A DNA stretch of 64,000 nucleotides from Stackebrandtia endophytica. Lineage in GTDB: Bacteria > Actinomycetota > Actinomycetes > Mycobacteriales > Micromonosporaceae. Location of the stretch: positions 2,356,001 to 2,420,000 of the forward strand of contig NZ_VFOW01000001.1 in the NCBI RefSeq assembly GCF_006716355.1, read 5' to 3'. Position numbers and translations under genes: made by a program. The notes beneath the pieces are model-generated. The model made no database searches, was not told where the DNA came from, and was given only the letters and a program-made list of their open reading frames with translations. This document shows, piece by piece, positions 1 to 7,869 of the stretch; position 1 is the first letter of the stretch; each line of letters opens with the position of its first letter.

Positions 1-2
1 CG

Positions 3-1289
3 GCCTCGGTGACCGCCAGCTACTCCATCGACCCCAATGACCTGCACAGCAACGCGGCCCGTGTGTTCGAGACCCAGCGCCCCTACACCAGCAATCAGGT
101 CATCGGAGACCCGGCGATCATTCAAAATTATCCGATCGCGTTCGGCATCGAGAGCATGATCGCGTTGCCGTTGATCGTGTCCGGTCGTTCCACCGGGGTG
201 TTGATGGTCGCCAACAAGGAGGGTGGATTCAGCAGTTCGGATGTGGAGAAGGCGTTGACGCTGACTCCGCAGATATCCATCGCGGTGGAACTTGCCCGAC
301 TCAACGAGGCCAAGCGGTTCCACTTCGCCTCCGAGCAGGTGTTGGCCGAGCTCAGCGCCGCCACCTACGACCCCATCCTGGACCTGGACCGGTTTCGGCC
401 GGTATTCCGCTGGCTGGCGGCGATCATCCGAGCCAACCGGCTGGAGATCGTCACCGAGGACGGCACCGTGCTGATGTATGAGCAGCCGGAGCCGTTGACC
501 GAGCAACAATTCGACACCAGCCACCCCTGCGGAATCCTGGATGGACAGTCACTGCGGATGCGAGCGGTACGGTCCCGGGGCAGCGCCTTCTCCCGAACGG
601 AGAGCCGCCTGGTGAACGAGGCGGCCCGCCTCCTGGCCGAGGGGCTGGCCCGGACGACGACGCTGCGCCACGAGGCGGAACTAAGTCAGCATCGGGAGCG
701 CCAGCGCATCGCCGACGACCTGCACGACGACGTGTCACAGCTGCTGCTGTCGGCGCAGAAGGCGCTGGAACCCTCCACCGAACTCGAAGGTGCCGCCGGT
801 GAATCGGCCCGGCGGGCCACGGAACTGGTCCATCGCGCCGAGGCCGCGCTCCGGGACGCCATATTTGTCCTCAACAGCTCCCAACACACCCTGTCGGAGG
901 CGTTGACCGAGGTGGTGTCGGCCGTCAACTCGCACTGGTCGCTGGAGGTGAAGCTCGACGTCGATTCCGGGGTCGACCCGTTCGTGTCCTCGAAGATCAC
1001 CGGAGTGCTGGCGCGGGGAACCCGCGAGGCCCTGATGAACACGGTTAAGCATGCCGGACCGGCGACGTCGCGGGTGATCGCCCGACTGGTCGGCCAGAAC
1101 GACAGCCACATCGAGGTCGACATCGTCGACAACGGACGGGGCGCCGACACCGCCGCCATCACCAAGACCAACGGACACGGGTTGACCGCGATGCGCCGCC
1201 GTGTCGGCGCGCTGGGCGGCACCGTCGACATCGACAGTCAACCGGGGCAGGGAACCAAGGTGTCCCTGCGCATCCCGTTGACGAGGTGA
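3..1289 (+). CDS. Sensor histidine kinase (GAF + HisKA_3 + HATPase), 5' end outside window
   Basis: Two-component sensor kinase of the NarL/DesK type. The reading frame stays open to the left edge, so the N-terminus is probably missing; a GTG at 9 exists but would begin inside the GAF domain. Numbering from that GTG, a GAF-like half-domain covers about residues 1-100. The dimerisation/phosphoacceptor segment carries RIADDLHDDVSQ with the candidate phospho-His at about 239. The HATPase domain has the N-box (LMNTVKHAG), G1 (DNGRGAD) and G2 (GHGLTAMRRR). No transmembrane segment is seen in the part present, so signal sensing is probably by the cytoplasmic GAF. No response regulator follows; the next gene encodes an enoyl-CoA hydratase. 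The cognate regulator may lie upstream of the window. Confidence 0.85.
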   Translation, partial: ASVTASYSIDPNDLHSNAARVFETQRPYTSNQVIGDPAIIQNYPIAFGIESMIALPLIVSGRSTGVLMVANKEGGFSSSDVEKALTLTPQISIAVELARLNEAKRFHFASEQVLAELSAATYDPILDLDRFRPVFRWLAAIIRANRLEIVTEDGTVLMYEQPEPLTEQQFDTSHPCGILDGQSLRMRAVRSRGSAFSRTESRLVNEAARLLAEGLARTTTLRHEAELSQHRERQRIADDLHDDVSQLLLSAQKALEPSTELEGAAGESARRATELVHRAEAALRDAIFVLNSSQHTLSEALTEVVSAVNSHWSLEVKLDVDSGVDPFVSSKITGVLARGTREALMNTVKHAGPATSRVIARLVGQNDSHIEVDIVDNGRGADTAAITKTNGHGLTAMRRRVGALGGTVDIDSQPGQGTKVSLRIPLTR

Positions 1290-1329
1290 CGGCGACACCC
1301 GTCGACACCCTGGAGAGAGCGAGACGACC

Positions 1330-2151
1330 GTGACCGGTGACGACCCCACGGAGACCGAGACCGTCGACCTCGGAACCGACACCGTGTTGATGACCGTGAC
1401 CGGCCCGGTCGCCACCATCACGCTGAATCGGCCCGACCGGCTCAACGCACTGACCGTCGAACTGTTGACCGGGTTGGAACGGGCGTGGCGGACCGCCGAC
1501 GAGCGGCGGGATGTTCGCGCGGTGGTCTTCACCGGGGCGGGCCGGGCGTTCTGCGCCGGAGCCGACATCGACGAATACCTGTCTCAACCGTCCTCACTGG
1601 AACGGCTGCTGTCACCTCATGCCGACCTGCGACCGGACCGGGGACTGGAATTGCGTAAACCCGTGGTCGCGGCCGTCACCGGGCCGTGCTTCGGCGGCGG
1701 CCTGACCCTGCTGTTGGCCACCGACATCCGGTTCGCCGGGCCCGACGCCCGATTCGCCACCCCCGAGACCGGTTGGGGGGTGCTCGCCGGATTCGGTGGC
1801 ACGCAACGACTGATGCGGCAGATCCCGCATGCCGTGGCGATGGCGATGCTGGTGGGGGGCGAGGAGCTGACGGCCGCCGACGCCCACCGCTGGGGTTTGG
1901 TATCCCATGTGGTCGTCGACGGCGACTCGGTGCTGACGGCGGCCCGAAATTACGCGCAGGCGATCGCGGCCAGAGCGCCGTTGGCCACTCAGGCGACCAA
2001 GGAACTGGCGTTGCGCGCGCACGATCTGCCGTTGGCCGACGGAATCCGGTTGGAGGACACCATGGTCAGGCTGCTTCAGGACACCGAGGACGCCGCCGAG
2101 GGCATCGCCGCCTGGCGGGAAGGACGCCGCCCCCGCTACACCGGACGGTGA
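1330..2151 (+). CDS. Enoyl-CoA hydratase/isomerase family protein
   Basis: A 273-aa crotonase-fold protein, likely a cytoplasmic acyl-CoA hydratase or isomerase of fatty-acid or aromatic acid catabolism. The first oxyanion-hole segment reads GAGRAFCAGADI and the second CFGGGLTLLLATDIRF; the usual catalytic glutamate is present in TPETGWGVLAGFGG. Length is typical of the family. The start is GTG 1330, 41 bp after the sensor kinase stop, with a purine-rich stretch (GGAGAGAGCGAG) as the likely ribosome binding site. It may be co-transcribed with the kinase. Substrate cannot be told from sequence. Confidence 0.88.
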   Translation: MTGDDPTETETVDLGTDTVLMTVTGPVATITLNRPDRLNALTVELLTGLERAWRTADERRDVRAVVFTGAGRAFCAGADIDEYLSQPSSLERLLSPHADLRPDRGLELRKPVVAAVTGPCFGGGLTLLLATDIRFAGPDARFATPETGWGVLAGFGGTQRLMRQIPHAVAMAMLVGGEELTAADAHRWGLVSHVVVDGDSVLTAARNYAQAIAARAPLATQATKELALRAHDLPLADGIRLEDTMVRLLQDTEDAAEGIAAWREGRRPRYTGR

Positions 2152-2256
2152 CCGGCGAACTGTGGTGTCCCGCCTTTCGCGCGGTGAAGGGCTACGGCGC
2201 TCGTTGCGGGGTAACCCATGGATTCCGAGCCGGCGAAACACCTGCCGTCTTCAACA

Positions 2257-2799
2257 TCACGCCTGACGTCGCCACTGCTGGCGGGTGATCGCGTACTCCA
2301 CCTCGCCGTGTTCGGTACCCGGGATCGGATCGTCGAAGGTCGGGTGGAACGTGCGGATGTATCGCAGCCCGGTTCGTTCCATCACTCGGCGGGACCGCCG
2401 GTTGACCGCCATGGTCTGGGCCCACACGCGTTCGGCACCGAACCGGGTGAAAGCGGCGTCGACCAGCGCGATCGCCGTCTCGGCGGCGTACCCCTTCCCC
2501 CAGGATTCCCGCCGCAGTCCATCCCAGTTCCAGGCCCTGATCACCCGGTTCGAGGGCGAACCAACCGATGAACGTGCCGTCGAGTTCCTCGGCGGCCAGT
2601 GCCCCGGGCCGTCATGTTTCTCGTACACATCGAGGTAACCGGTCAGTTGTTCCCGGATCTCCTCAAGTGGTGTGGCGCCTCCCCCGGTCAAATAGGCCAT
2701 GACCTCGGGGTCGGCGTCCAATCGGTGCAGCAGCGTCACGTCATCGGGTGTGAATCGGCGCAGTCGGATCCGTTCGGTCGTCAGCACCGTGGTCGTCAT
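2257..2799 (-). pseudogene. GNAT N-acetyltransferase, RimJ/RimL-like, with two compensating frameshifts
   Basis: A 180-codon open frame that starts and ends as a GNAT acetyltransferase: N-terminal TERIRLRRFTPDD and C-terminal acetyl-CoA region RRESWGKGYAAETA with ERTGLRYIR. Between codons about 69 and 94 (2519-2596) the frame reads nonsense (PPRNSTARSSVG), whereas another frame reads AAEELDGTFIGWFALEPGDQ and then GLELGW, exactly the expected GNAT beta-strand segment. Restoring the family sequence needs one extra base after the codons for GHW and removal of one base before LRRES. The gene is either inactivated over the core, or the assembly has two indel errors. Convergent with the enoyl-CoA hydratase gene. 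Confidence 0.7.
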
Positions 2800-2853
2800 T
2801 CCCCGATCCCACCCGGCATCAGGCCTACCCGCAACCCGTTATCGGTCAGGGCG

Positions 2854-3537
2854 TCAAACAACCAACCGATCCACCAGTTCGGAGAGGTCGTCGAATCGCC
2901 CGTCGAAGATGTCGGTGTCGCCGGGCGGGTCACCGACCGGCCGGTGAACATAGGCGGTACGCATTCCGATCGCCTGAGCACCGCGCAGATCCCAGGCGTG
3001 AGCCGCCACCATCAGCAGCCGGTCCGGTGCACAGCCGACCGCGTCGACGGCCAACCGGTAGACCTCCGCCGACGGTTTGTAGGCACCGGCGGCCTCGCCT
3101 GACACGATCCGGTGCCAACGCAGTCCGGTATGCGAACTGAGCTGCCACAACGCATTCGCACTGGCATTGGACAGTCCGATCACCGGAAGCCGAGCGGCGA
3201 GCCGATCCAGGCTCGCGACCGAATCGCCCCAGGCGGGCAGTCGCTGCCCCGCTGTGGCGAGCCGCTCGACGGCGGCCGGATCCATGATGTTCGCGCGTTC
3301 GGCCACGAGTTGCGCCGCCTCGGCGTCGATGGTCTCGGAGTCGGCGTAGGCACGGTCACCGTGAGCGATCAACCGCTGTTGTTCCTCGACGTGGCGCTGC
3401 CAGTCGGCCAACAGGGCGGGTGCCGCCGCGTCGTCCGGGATCACCTGGGCGATCTCGGTGTGGAGCCCGCCGGGCTCATCGACCAGGGTTCCCAGGACGT
3501 CGAAGACCACTGCTTCGATGCCGTCGAACTGGCTCAT
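2854..3537 (-). CDS. HAD-superfamily haloacid dehalogenase type II-like hydrolase
   Basis: A 227-aa HAD hydrolase of the L-2-haloacid dehalogenase subgroup. Motif I is VVFDVLGTLVDE, with the nucleophilic Asp but Val/Leu where typical dehalogenases have Ala/Tyr. Motif II is PVIGLSNAS, motif III contains AGAYKPSAEVY with the conserved Lys, and motif IV is MVAAHAWDLRGAQAIG, a good match to the type II signature. ATG 3537 is the natural start. It is divergent from the CGNR regulator at 3661, with two operator-like palindromes between them, suggesting that regulator may control it. Actual substrate is unknown. Confidence 0.85.
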   Translation of the reverse strand: MSQFDGIEAVVFDVLGTLVDEPGGLHTEIAQVIPDDAAAPALLADWQRHVEEQQRLIAHGDRAYADSETIDAEAAQLVAERANIMDPAAVERLATAGQRLPAWGDSVASLDRLAARLPVIGLSNASANALWQLSSHTGLRWHRIVSGEAAGAYKPSAEVYRLAVDAVGCAPDRLLMVAAHAWDLRGAQAIGMRTAYVHRPVGDPPGDTDIFDGRFDDLSELVDRLVV

Positions 3538-3600
3538 GCTGCTCCGTTTCGAAGATGGGTCCGGGTTTGCCGATCAGCCCGGGCGCGATTCCGGCGATGC

Positions 3601-3660
3601 GTCACCGGTTTAGGCGGTGACAATGTTGCCATCATTGACGTCACCGGTCAAGATGGTGAC
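3601..3660. promoter_or_regulatory. Twin operator: two GTCACC-N9-GGTGAC palindromes
   Basis: Two 21-bp interrupted palindromes, GTCACC-N9-GGTGAC, occupy 3601-3621 and 3640-3660, 39 bp apart start to start. They lie in the divergent intergenic region and abut the GTG start (3661) of the CGNR regulator. The arms are identical in both copies while the 9-bp centres differ, as expected for paired operator sites rather than a simple duplication. Likely bound by the product of the adjacent regulator gene (inference). Confidence 0.6.
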
Positions 3661-4194
3661 GTGTCTTTCTCATTTGTCAGCGGCAACCCCGGCCTCGACC
3701 TGACCGGGACGGTGTTGACCCGCAGAGACGACCCGGTCGACCTGCTCGAACAACCGAGTGACCTTGAGCGGTGGATGGCCGAATGTCGAGAACTGCCCGC
3801 CGGACTCACCGTCGACAACGCGGCCTTCCACCTGGCGCTGCGCCTGCGGGAGGCCTTGTACCGATTGACGCTCGATCGCCTTCACGGGCGGAAGTTCGAT
3901 CCGAACGCCCTCGGGGTCGTCAACGACGTCGCCGCGGCCCCGCCGCCCGGCATCAGCCTCGACGACACCGGTCTGACACTGGCCGGCGACGTCAGCGCGG
4001 CGCTGTCACTGCTCGCTCGAAGCGGCATGACCGCCCTCGCCGACTCCGACCACATCAAGGAATGCGGACGCCCCTCCTGTACCCGCCTGTACCTGGACCG
4101 TTCCCGGGGCGCCCGGCGCGCGTGGTGCGGGATGGACGAATGCGGCAATCGAGTCAAGGCCGCGGCATATCGCGCCCGAAAACGCTCCGCCTGA
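3661..4194 (+). CDS. CGNR zinc-finger / ABATE-domain regulator
   Basis: A 177-aa protein with an N-terminal ABATE-like (stress-induced) domain (FVSGNPGLDLTGTV, DLERWMAEC) and a C-terminal CGNR zinc finger: CGRPSC followed by RRAWCGMDECGNRVK, giving the C-x4-C...C-x4-C ligand set. The frame is open far upstream, but homology begins near GTG 3661, directly after the second palindrome, so that start is used. Members of this family are presumed DNA-binding regulators. The twin palindromes just upstream and the divergent HAD gene suggest autoregulation plus control of the dehalogenase-like enzyme (inference). Confidence 0.82.
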   Translation: MSFSFVSGNPGLDLTGTVLTRRDDPVDLLEQPSDLERWMAECRELPAGLTVDNAAFHLALRLREALYRLTLDRLHGRKFDPNALGVVNDVAAAPPPGISLDDTGLTLAGDVSAALSLLARSGMTALADSDHIKECGRPSCTRLYLDRSRGARRAWCGMDECGNRVKAAAYRARKRSA

Positions 4195-4320
4195 AGCCGG
4201 CGCGCATGACCACGGTACGACTCGGGTAACCCCCAACCGAAGAACGACCGCCGCCCGGCTGTCGACGTCGGGCGCGGCAATGGAGACCGTCGACGACGGC
4301 TCGTCTTACAAGGGGGAAGC

Positions 4321-4575
4321 ATGAGCACGGTATGCGACGTGTGCGGCAACAACTATGAGCAGGCGTTCGAGGTGAAGACCGCGTCCGGACAGGTGTACAC
4401 CTTCGACTCGTTCGAATGCGCGATCCACCGATTGGCACCGCACTGCGAGCACTGTGGTTGCAAGATCATCGGCCACGGTTCGGTGGTGGCGGGCCGGTTC
4501 TACTGCTGCGCACACTGCGCTCGCAACAGCGAACAACCCGAGGGCGCGGCCATCAAGGATGCGGTGGGGGTGTGA
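4321..4575 (+). CDS. Small Cys/His-rich metal-binding protein (metallothionein-like)
   Basis: An 84-aa protein with nine cysteines (5, 8, 33, 42, 45, 47, 62, 63, 66) and histidines at 36, 41, 44, 52 and 65. An N-terminal CDVCG knuckle is followed by a cluster CEHCGCKIIGHG and FYCCAHCARN. The Cys spacing and the final YCC-x2-C element resemble prokaryotic metallothioneins and related small zinc-binding proteins, so zinc binding is likely; whether it stores metal or is a structural zinc protein is open. A strong ribosome binding site (AAGGGGGAAGC) precedes ATG 4321. It stands alone. Confidence 0.72.
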   Translation: MSTVCDVCGNNYEQAFEVKTASGQVYTFDSFECAIHRLAPHCEHCGCKIIGHGSVVAGRFYCCAHCARNSEQPEGAAIKDAVGV

Positions 4576-5299
4576 CCGGATTGCTCCATGGGCGGCGGCC
4601 CGAAGTTCTTCTGATTGATCTTTCGGGCCGCGCCGAACAGATCGGTCTTGCCATCGGCCAAGTCCGCCGAACTCCACGCCCAGATCTTGGCGCTCTCCTG
4701 CGGCGGCTCCAACCGCAACATGGGCACCGCGCGCCGACACCGACAGGATCGCCCCGCCGACTCACCGCCCCGCCATCTTCCGCAATGCCTCGTCCTTGAT
4801 CCCGTGCCGTATCCGAGAAGCCGCTCGGCTGCGGATCGCGGGGCCTGCGGAGTCAGGATGGGCAAGTCGGCCCATGACCGTGGGCCGTGACCACACGGTT
4901 TCCGATACGCCCGGTGGGAAGATGAACGTGCGGCCTTCCCCGGAAGCCGTGCACCGGCCCGGATGGCAGGGATGTGTTCGGAGTTGATGTCGGCGGTGGG
5001 CCGGAGGCCGGCTGTCCGCCGTCGTGGCGTGATGCGGGCCCGGGTGGGGTGCCGTCAAGCCGCCCGACCGTTCGCATGCGCCCAATTCAAGGTGCGAAGT
5101 GTTCATCACCCCATTCGCAACGGTGAACGAGCCGAAGGCACCGCAGTCAAGACGGCCGTGTGAGGGCATAACCTCCCGAATACTTCAACAACACCACTCC
5201 AGATACCAGCAGGTTGGCACCGGGACCGAGCACACGTCGGCGGATTCACCTCGCGAGTCACGAGGGGCCATTGTCAGTGTCGCGTTCTACGATCCCGGG
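4576..5299. other. Gene-poor interval, no convincing coding sequence
   Basis: About 720 bases between the metallothionein-like gene and the DUF3224 gene. Several short open frames exist on both strands, but none has a recognisable domain, a good ribosome binding site, or amino-acid composition like a real protein. No strong hairpin, tRNA or repeat was noticed. It probably contains the promoter of the DUF3224 gene near its right end. Confidence 0.5.
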
Positions 5300-5707
5300 A
5301 TGCAAGCATCAGGAACATTCACCGTCGCCGACTTCACTCCGACCCCGGTACCCGGGCAGCAGGTTCAAACCGCCATACCGCTCGGTATCGCCACGATGGA
5401 CAAGCGATTCGAAGGCGACGTGTCCGGTCGCGCCACAACGCTGTTCACCTCCGCGTTCGACGAGTCCACCGGCGCGGGAACCTATGTCGCCATGGAGTCC
5501 TTTGACGGGACGGTTCACGACCGTGCGGGCGCCTTCAACTTCGCGCACTCCAAGACCACCTTGGGTGACAGCCCGCAGGACGAGTTCTTCGTCATCGTCC
5601 CCGGCAGCGGTACCAAGGACCTCGCCGGAATCACCGGAACGGGCGGCATCAGGGTCGACGCCGACGGCACTCACCACATCTGGTTCGACTACGAGCTCAA
5701 CCGGTAA
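5300..5707 (+). CDS. DUF3224 domain-containing protein
   Basis: A 135-aa protein of the DUF3224 family, a small beta-barrel-like fold also resembling allene-oxide-cyclase-like proteins. Visible family features include an early GTFTV strand, KRFEGDVSGRA, a central TYVAMESFDGTV segment, and the C-terminal DLAGITGTGGI...YEL ending. ATG 5300 is chosen because homology begins with the ASGTF strand; the open frame extends about 200 bp further upstream without family similarity. No signal peptide. Stand-alone; biochemical role unknown. Confidence 0.85.
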   Translation: MQASGTFTVADFTPTPVPGQQVQTAIPLGIATMDKRFEGDVSGRATTLFTSAFDESTGAGTYVAMESFDGTVHDRAGAFNFAHSKTTLGDSPQDEFFVIVPGSGTKDLAGITGTGGIRVDADGTHHIWFDYELNR

Positions 5708-5897
5708 CGCACAGCCGATGCATCACCATTGACGTCCGCAGCGCGGTAACCCGCGCTGCGGACTGTCGGCGCAGGTTGACAGTTGTCCCCACGAATCACG
5801 GCGCCCACCATCGACCGTCCTCAATCGACTTTCCGTCGGTGGCTCGGCGCGGCGCCCAGCCCCAGGGGACGCACCGAGCCACCGGATGAAACTCGGA

Positions 5898-6767
5898 TCA
5901 TGCGGCGCTTGGCGCCAGCAGGCGGTCGATGGTGACGTCCAGGGCGGTGGCCCCCAAGACCTGTCGATCCCCGCGCGGAACCAACAGGCCGATGTCGTCG
6001 GCGTGATACAACTCGGCGAGGCTGTCGGCGATGTGTCCGGGAAAGCCGGCCTCCGTCAAGGCGGGTACCCATGCCGACTGCGGCAGTGTCACCACCTCCA
6101 GAGTGGTGCCCAGCGCCCGACCGAGCAGCCCGGCGGCTTCGCGCTCGGTGTAGTTCGGCCCGATCGCGTCGACGGTTTCGCTCTCGCTCGGCGGATCCAG
6201 TAGGGCTCGTGCCGCGATCTCACCGAGGTCGGCGGTGGCGATCATCGGCATGGCGACATCCGCCGACCGGCCGAAGACCGGATAGACCCCGGTGGAGCGG
6301 GCCGTGTCTATGACATCGATGATCTTCTCTTGAAAGTGGCCGGCACGCATCGCGGTCACCGTGGTTCCAGTCACCGCCAACGCCTGCTCCAAGTGGTACA
6401 ATCCGGTGATCGGTCCGGTGCCCTCGGACAGATCCGCGCCGATGGAGGACAACATGACGACATGTGGAACCCGCGCGTCATGCACCGCACCGCTGATGGA
6501 GTCGGTGAGTTTCCGAGCATGGGCGGCCACGTTATCGGTGGTCAGGTCGAACGGCAGCAGTGTGAAGAATCCCGCGGCCCCGCGGAGAGCATCGGCCAGC
6601 CCACCGCGGTCGGCCAGATCGACGACGTGACCGTCGGCGCCACGCGCCCGCCAACCGGCACCGGCGGCCTCTGAGCGAACCAGCACGCGAACATCCGCCC
6701 CTTCGGAGAGCAACGCCTCAGCCACGGCCGATCCCACTCGACCGGTAACACCTGCGATGACATACAT
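5898..6767 (-). CDS. NmrA-like NAD(P)-binding oxidoreductase
   Basis: A 289-aa atypical SDR of the NmrA/NAD(P)H-azoreductase type. The Rossmann fingerprint GVTGRVGSAVAEAL lies at the N-terminus, followed by RVLVRSE and a central VVMLSSIGAD strand; the canonical Tyr-x3-Lys is replaced by YHLEQAL, typical of NmrA-like proteins. ATG 6767 is preferred over the upstream in-frame start at 6812 because it places the dinucleotide motif at residue 5 and is preceded by GAGGGAGTCC. It is divergent from the AraC regulator gene and probably its target. Confidence 0.86.
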   Translation of the reverse strand: MYVIAGVTGRVGSAVAEALLSEGADVRVLVRSEAAGAGWRARGADGHVVDLADRGGLADALRGAAGFFTLLPFDLTTDNVAAHARKLTDSISGAVHDARVPHVVMLSSIGADLSEGTGPITGLYHLEQALAVTGTTVTAMRAGHFQEKIIDVIDTARSTGVYPVFGRSADVAMPMIATADLGEIAARALLDPPSESETVDAIGPNYTEREAAGLLGRALGTTLEVVTLPQSAWVPALTEAGFPGHIADSLAELYHADDIGLLVPRGDRQVLGATALDVTIDRLLAPSAA

Positions 6768-6866
6768 ATTGGACTCCCTCGTGATCTGGTGGTGTGTCAA
6801 CCCATCCAGCAAACCTCCGTTTCGTCAGATGAACAATGCGTAATCTTCTGTAGATCTTGCTCATTC

Positions 6867-6883
6867 ATCCAGATTCTCTGGAT
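6867..6883. promoter_or_regulatory. Inverted repeat ATCCAG-N5-CTGGAT in a divergent promoter region
   Basis: A perfect 6-bp inverted repeat spaced by ATTCT sits between the NmrA-type reductase (minus) and the AraC regulator (plus). Downstream, CATAAT at 6903-6908 is a good -10 element positioned so that transcription would begin at or next to the GTG start at 6915, suggesting a leaderless message. Operator function is inferred from position. Confidence 0.45.
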
Positions 6884-6914
6884 CAATGGGACCACCGGAT
6901 GCCATAATCGGCGG

Positions 6915-7865
6915 GTGGACACCCTGCGGAACCCCACCGACCGCCTCGGCCGAGTGCTGCACCGGCTGCGCATGCGAGGCACCTTCTACTCTCGCGCTGA
7001 CCTCGGTGAACCGTGGGCGCTGGACATGCCGGTAATACCCGACTCGGTGAGCTTTCACGTCCTCACGTCGGGAACCTGCTGGCTGACCGTGCCCAACATC
7101 GAGCCGGTGGAACTGCGCACCGGCGACCTCGCACTGGTTCCGCACGGCGCAGGCCATCAACTGTCAAGCCACCCCGACGCCGGACCGGCGGCACGAGTCG
7201 ACCTGTTGCCCCAGGAATACCTCAACCCCCACTATTCGACTCTTCAATATGGTGGAACCGGACGACGATCCCGACTGATCTGCGGCATCGTCGCCTTCGA
7301 CGAGCCCGCCGCGCGCCAGTTGTTGCGGCAACTGCCGGCGGTCGTATTGGTCGGTGGCCCGGCGATCCCCGCATCGACGGCGATCCGCGACACGCTTCGA
7401 CTCATGTCAACCGAACTGGAGTATCTGCGTCCCGGTGGTGAAGCCGTCGCCACCCGGCTGGCCGACATCCTGATCGTCCAGGCCATCCGTGCCTGGCTGG
7501 AGCAGGACAGCGCAGCGCAAACAGGTTGGCTGCGAGCCATCCAGGATCCCCGCATCGGCGGCGCCCTCGACGCCATCCACAGTGAACCCGGTGGTGACTG
7601 GAACCTTGAACGACTGGCACAGCGTGCGTCGATGTCCCGATCGACGTTCGCCGCGCGGTTTCATGAACTGGTCGGCGAACCGCCCATGAGCTATGTGACT
7701 CGGTGGCGTATGAATCTCGCACATTCGCGGCTGCTCGACAGTGACGTCACGGTCGCCAAACTCGCCGGCGAACTCGGCTATCGCTCCGAAGCCTCCTTTC
7801 ATCGGGCCTTCAGTCGAACGATCGGCCAGACACCCGGCGATGTTCGCAGCGGACGGTCGGCGTAA
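6915..7865 (+). CDS. AraC-family regulator with N-terminal cupin-type domain
   Basis: A 316-aa transcription factor. Residues about 1-180 form a cupin-like ligand domain (LRTGDLALVPHGAGHQLSSH) of the class found with small-molecule-responsive AraC proteins, and the C-terminal ~100 residues hold two helix-turn-helix motifs (LERLAQRASMSRSTFAARF and VAKLAGELGYRSEASFHRAF). GTG 6915 is selected: sequence upstream in frame does not look like protein and a -10 hexamer ends six bases before it, giving a leaderless mRNA. Divergent from the NmrA-like reductase, its probable target. Confidence 0.85.
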   Translation: MDTLRNPTDRLGRVLHRLRMRGTFYSRADLGEPWALDMPVIPDSVSFHVLTSGTCWLTVPNIEPVELRTGDLALVPHGAGHQLSSHPDAGPAARVDLLPQEYLNPHYSTLQYGGTGRRSRLICGIVAFDEPAARQLLRQLPAVVLVGGPAIPASTAIRDTLRLMSTELEYLRPGGEAVATRLADILIVQAIRAWLEQDSAAQTGWLRAIQDPRIGGALDAIHSEPGGDWNLERLAQRASMSRSTFAARFHELVGEPPMSYVTRWRMNLAHSRLLDSDVTVAKLAGELGYRSEASFHRAFSRTIGQTPGDVRSGRSA

Positions 7866-7869
7866 CCGG

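Noticed and set aside
450-660. Minus-strand frames opposite the sensor kinase and enoyl-CoA hydratase genes
   Set aside because: No domain, no start signals, and the opposite strand encodes a clear protein family.
4576-5299. Several 60-140 codon frames in the gene-poor stretch
   Set aside because: Mutually overlapping, no ribosome binding site, Arg/Pro-rich translations and no recognisable family.
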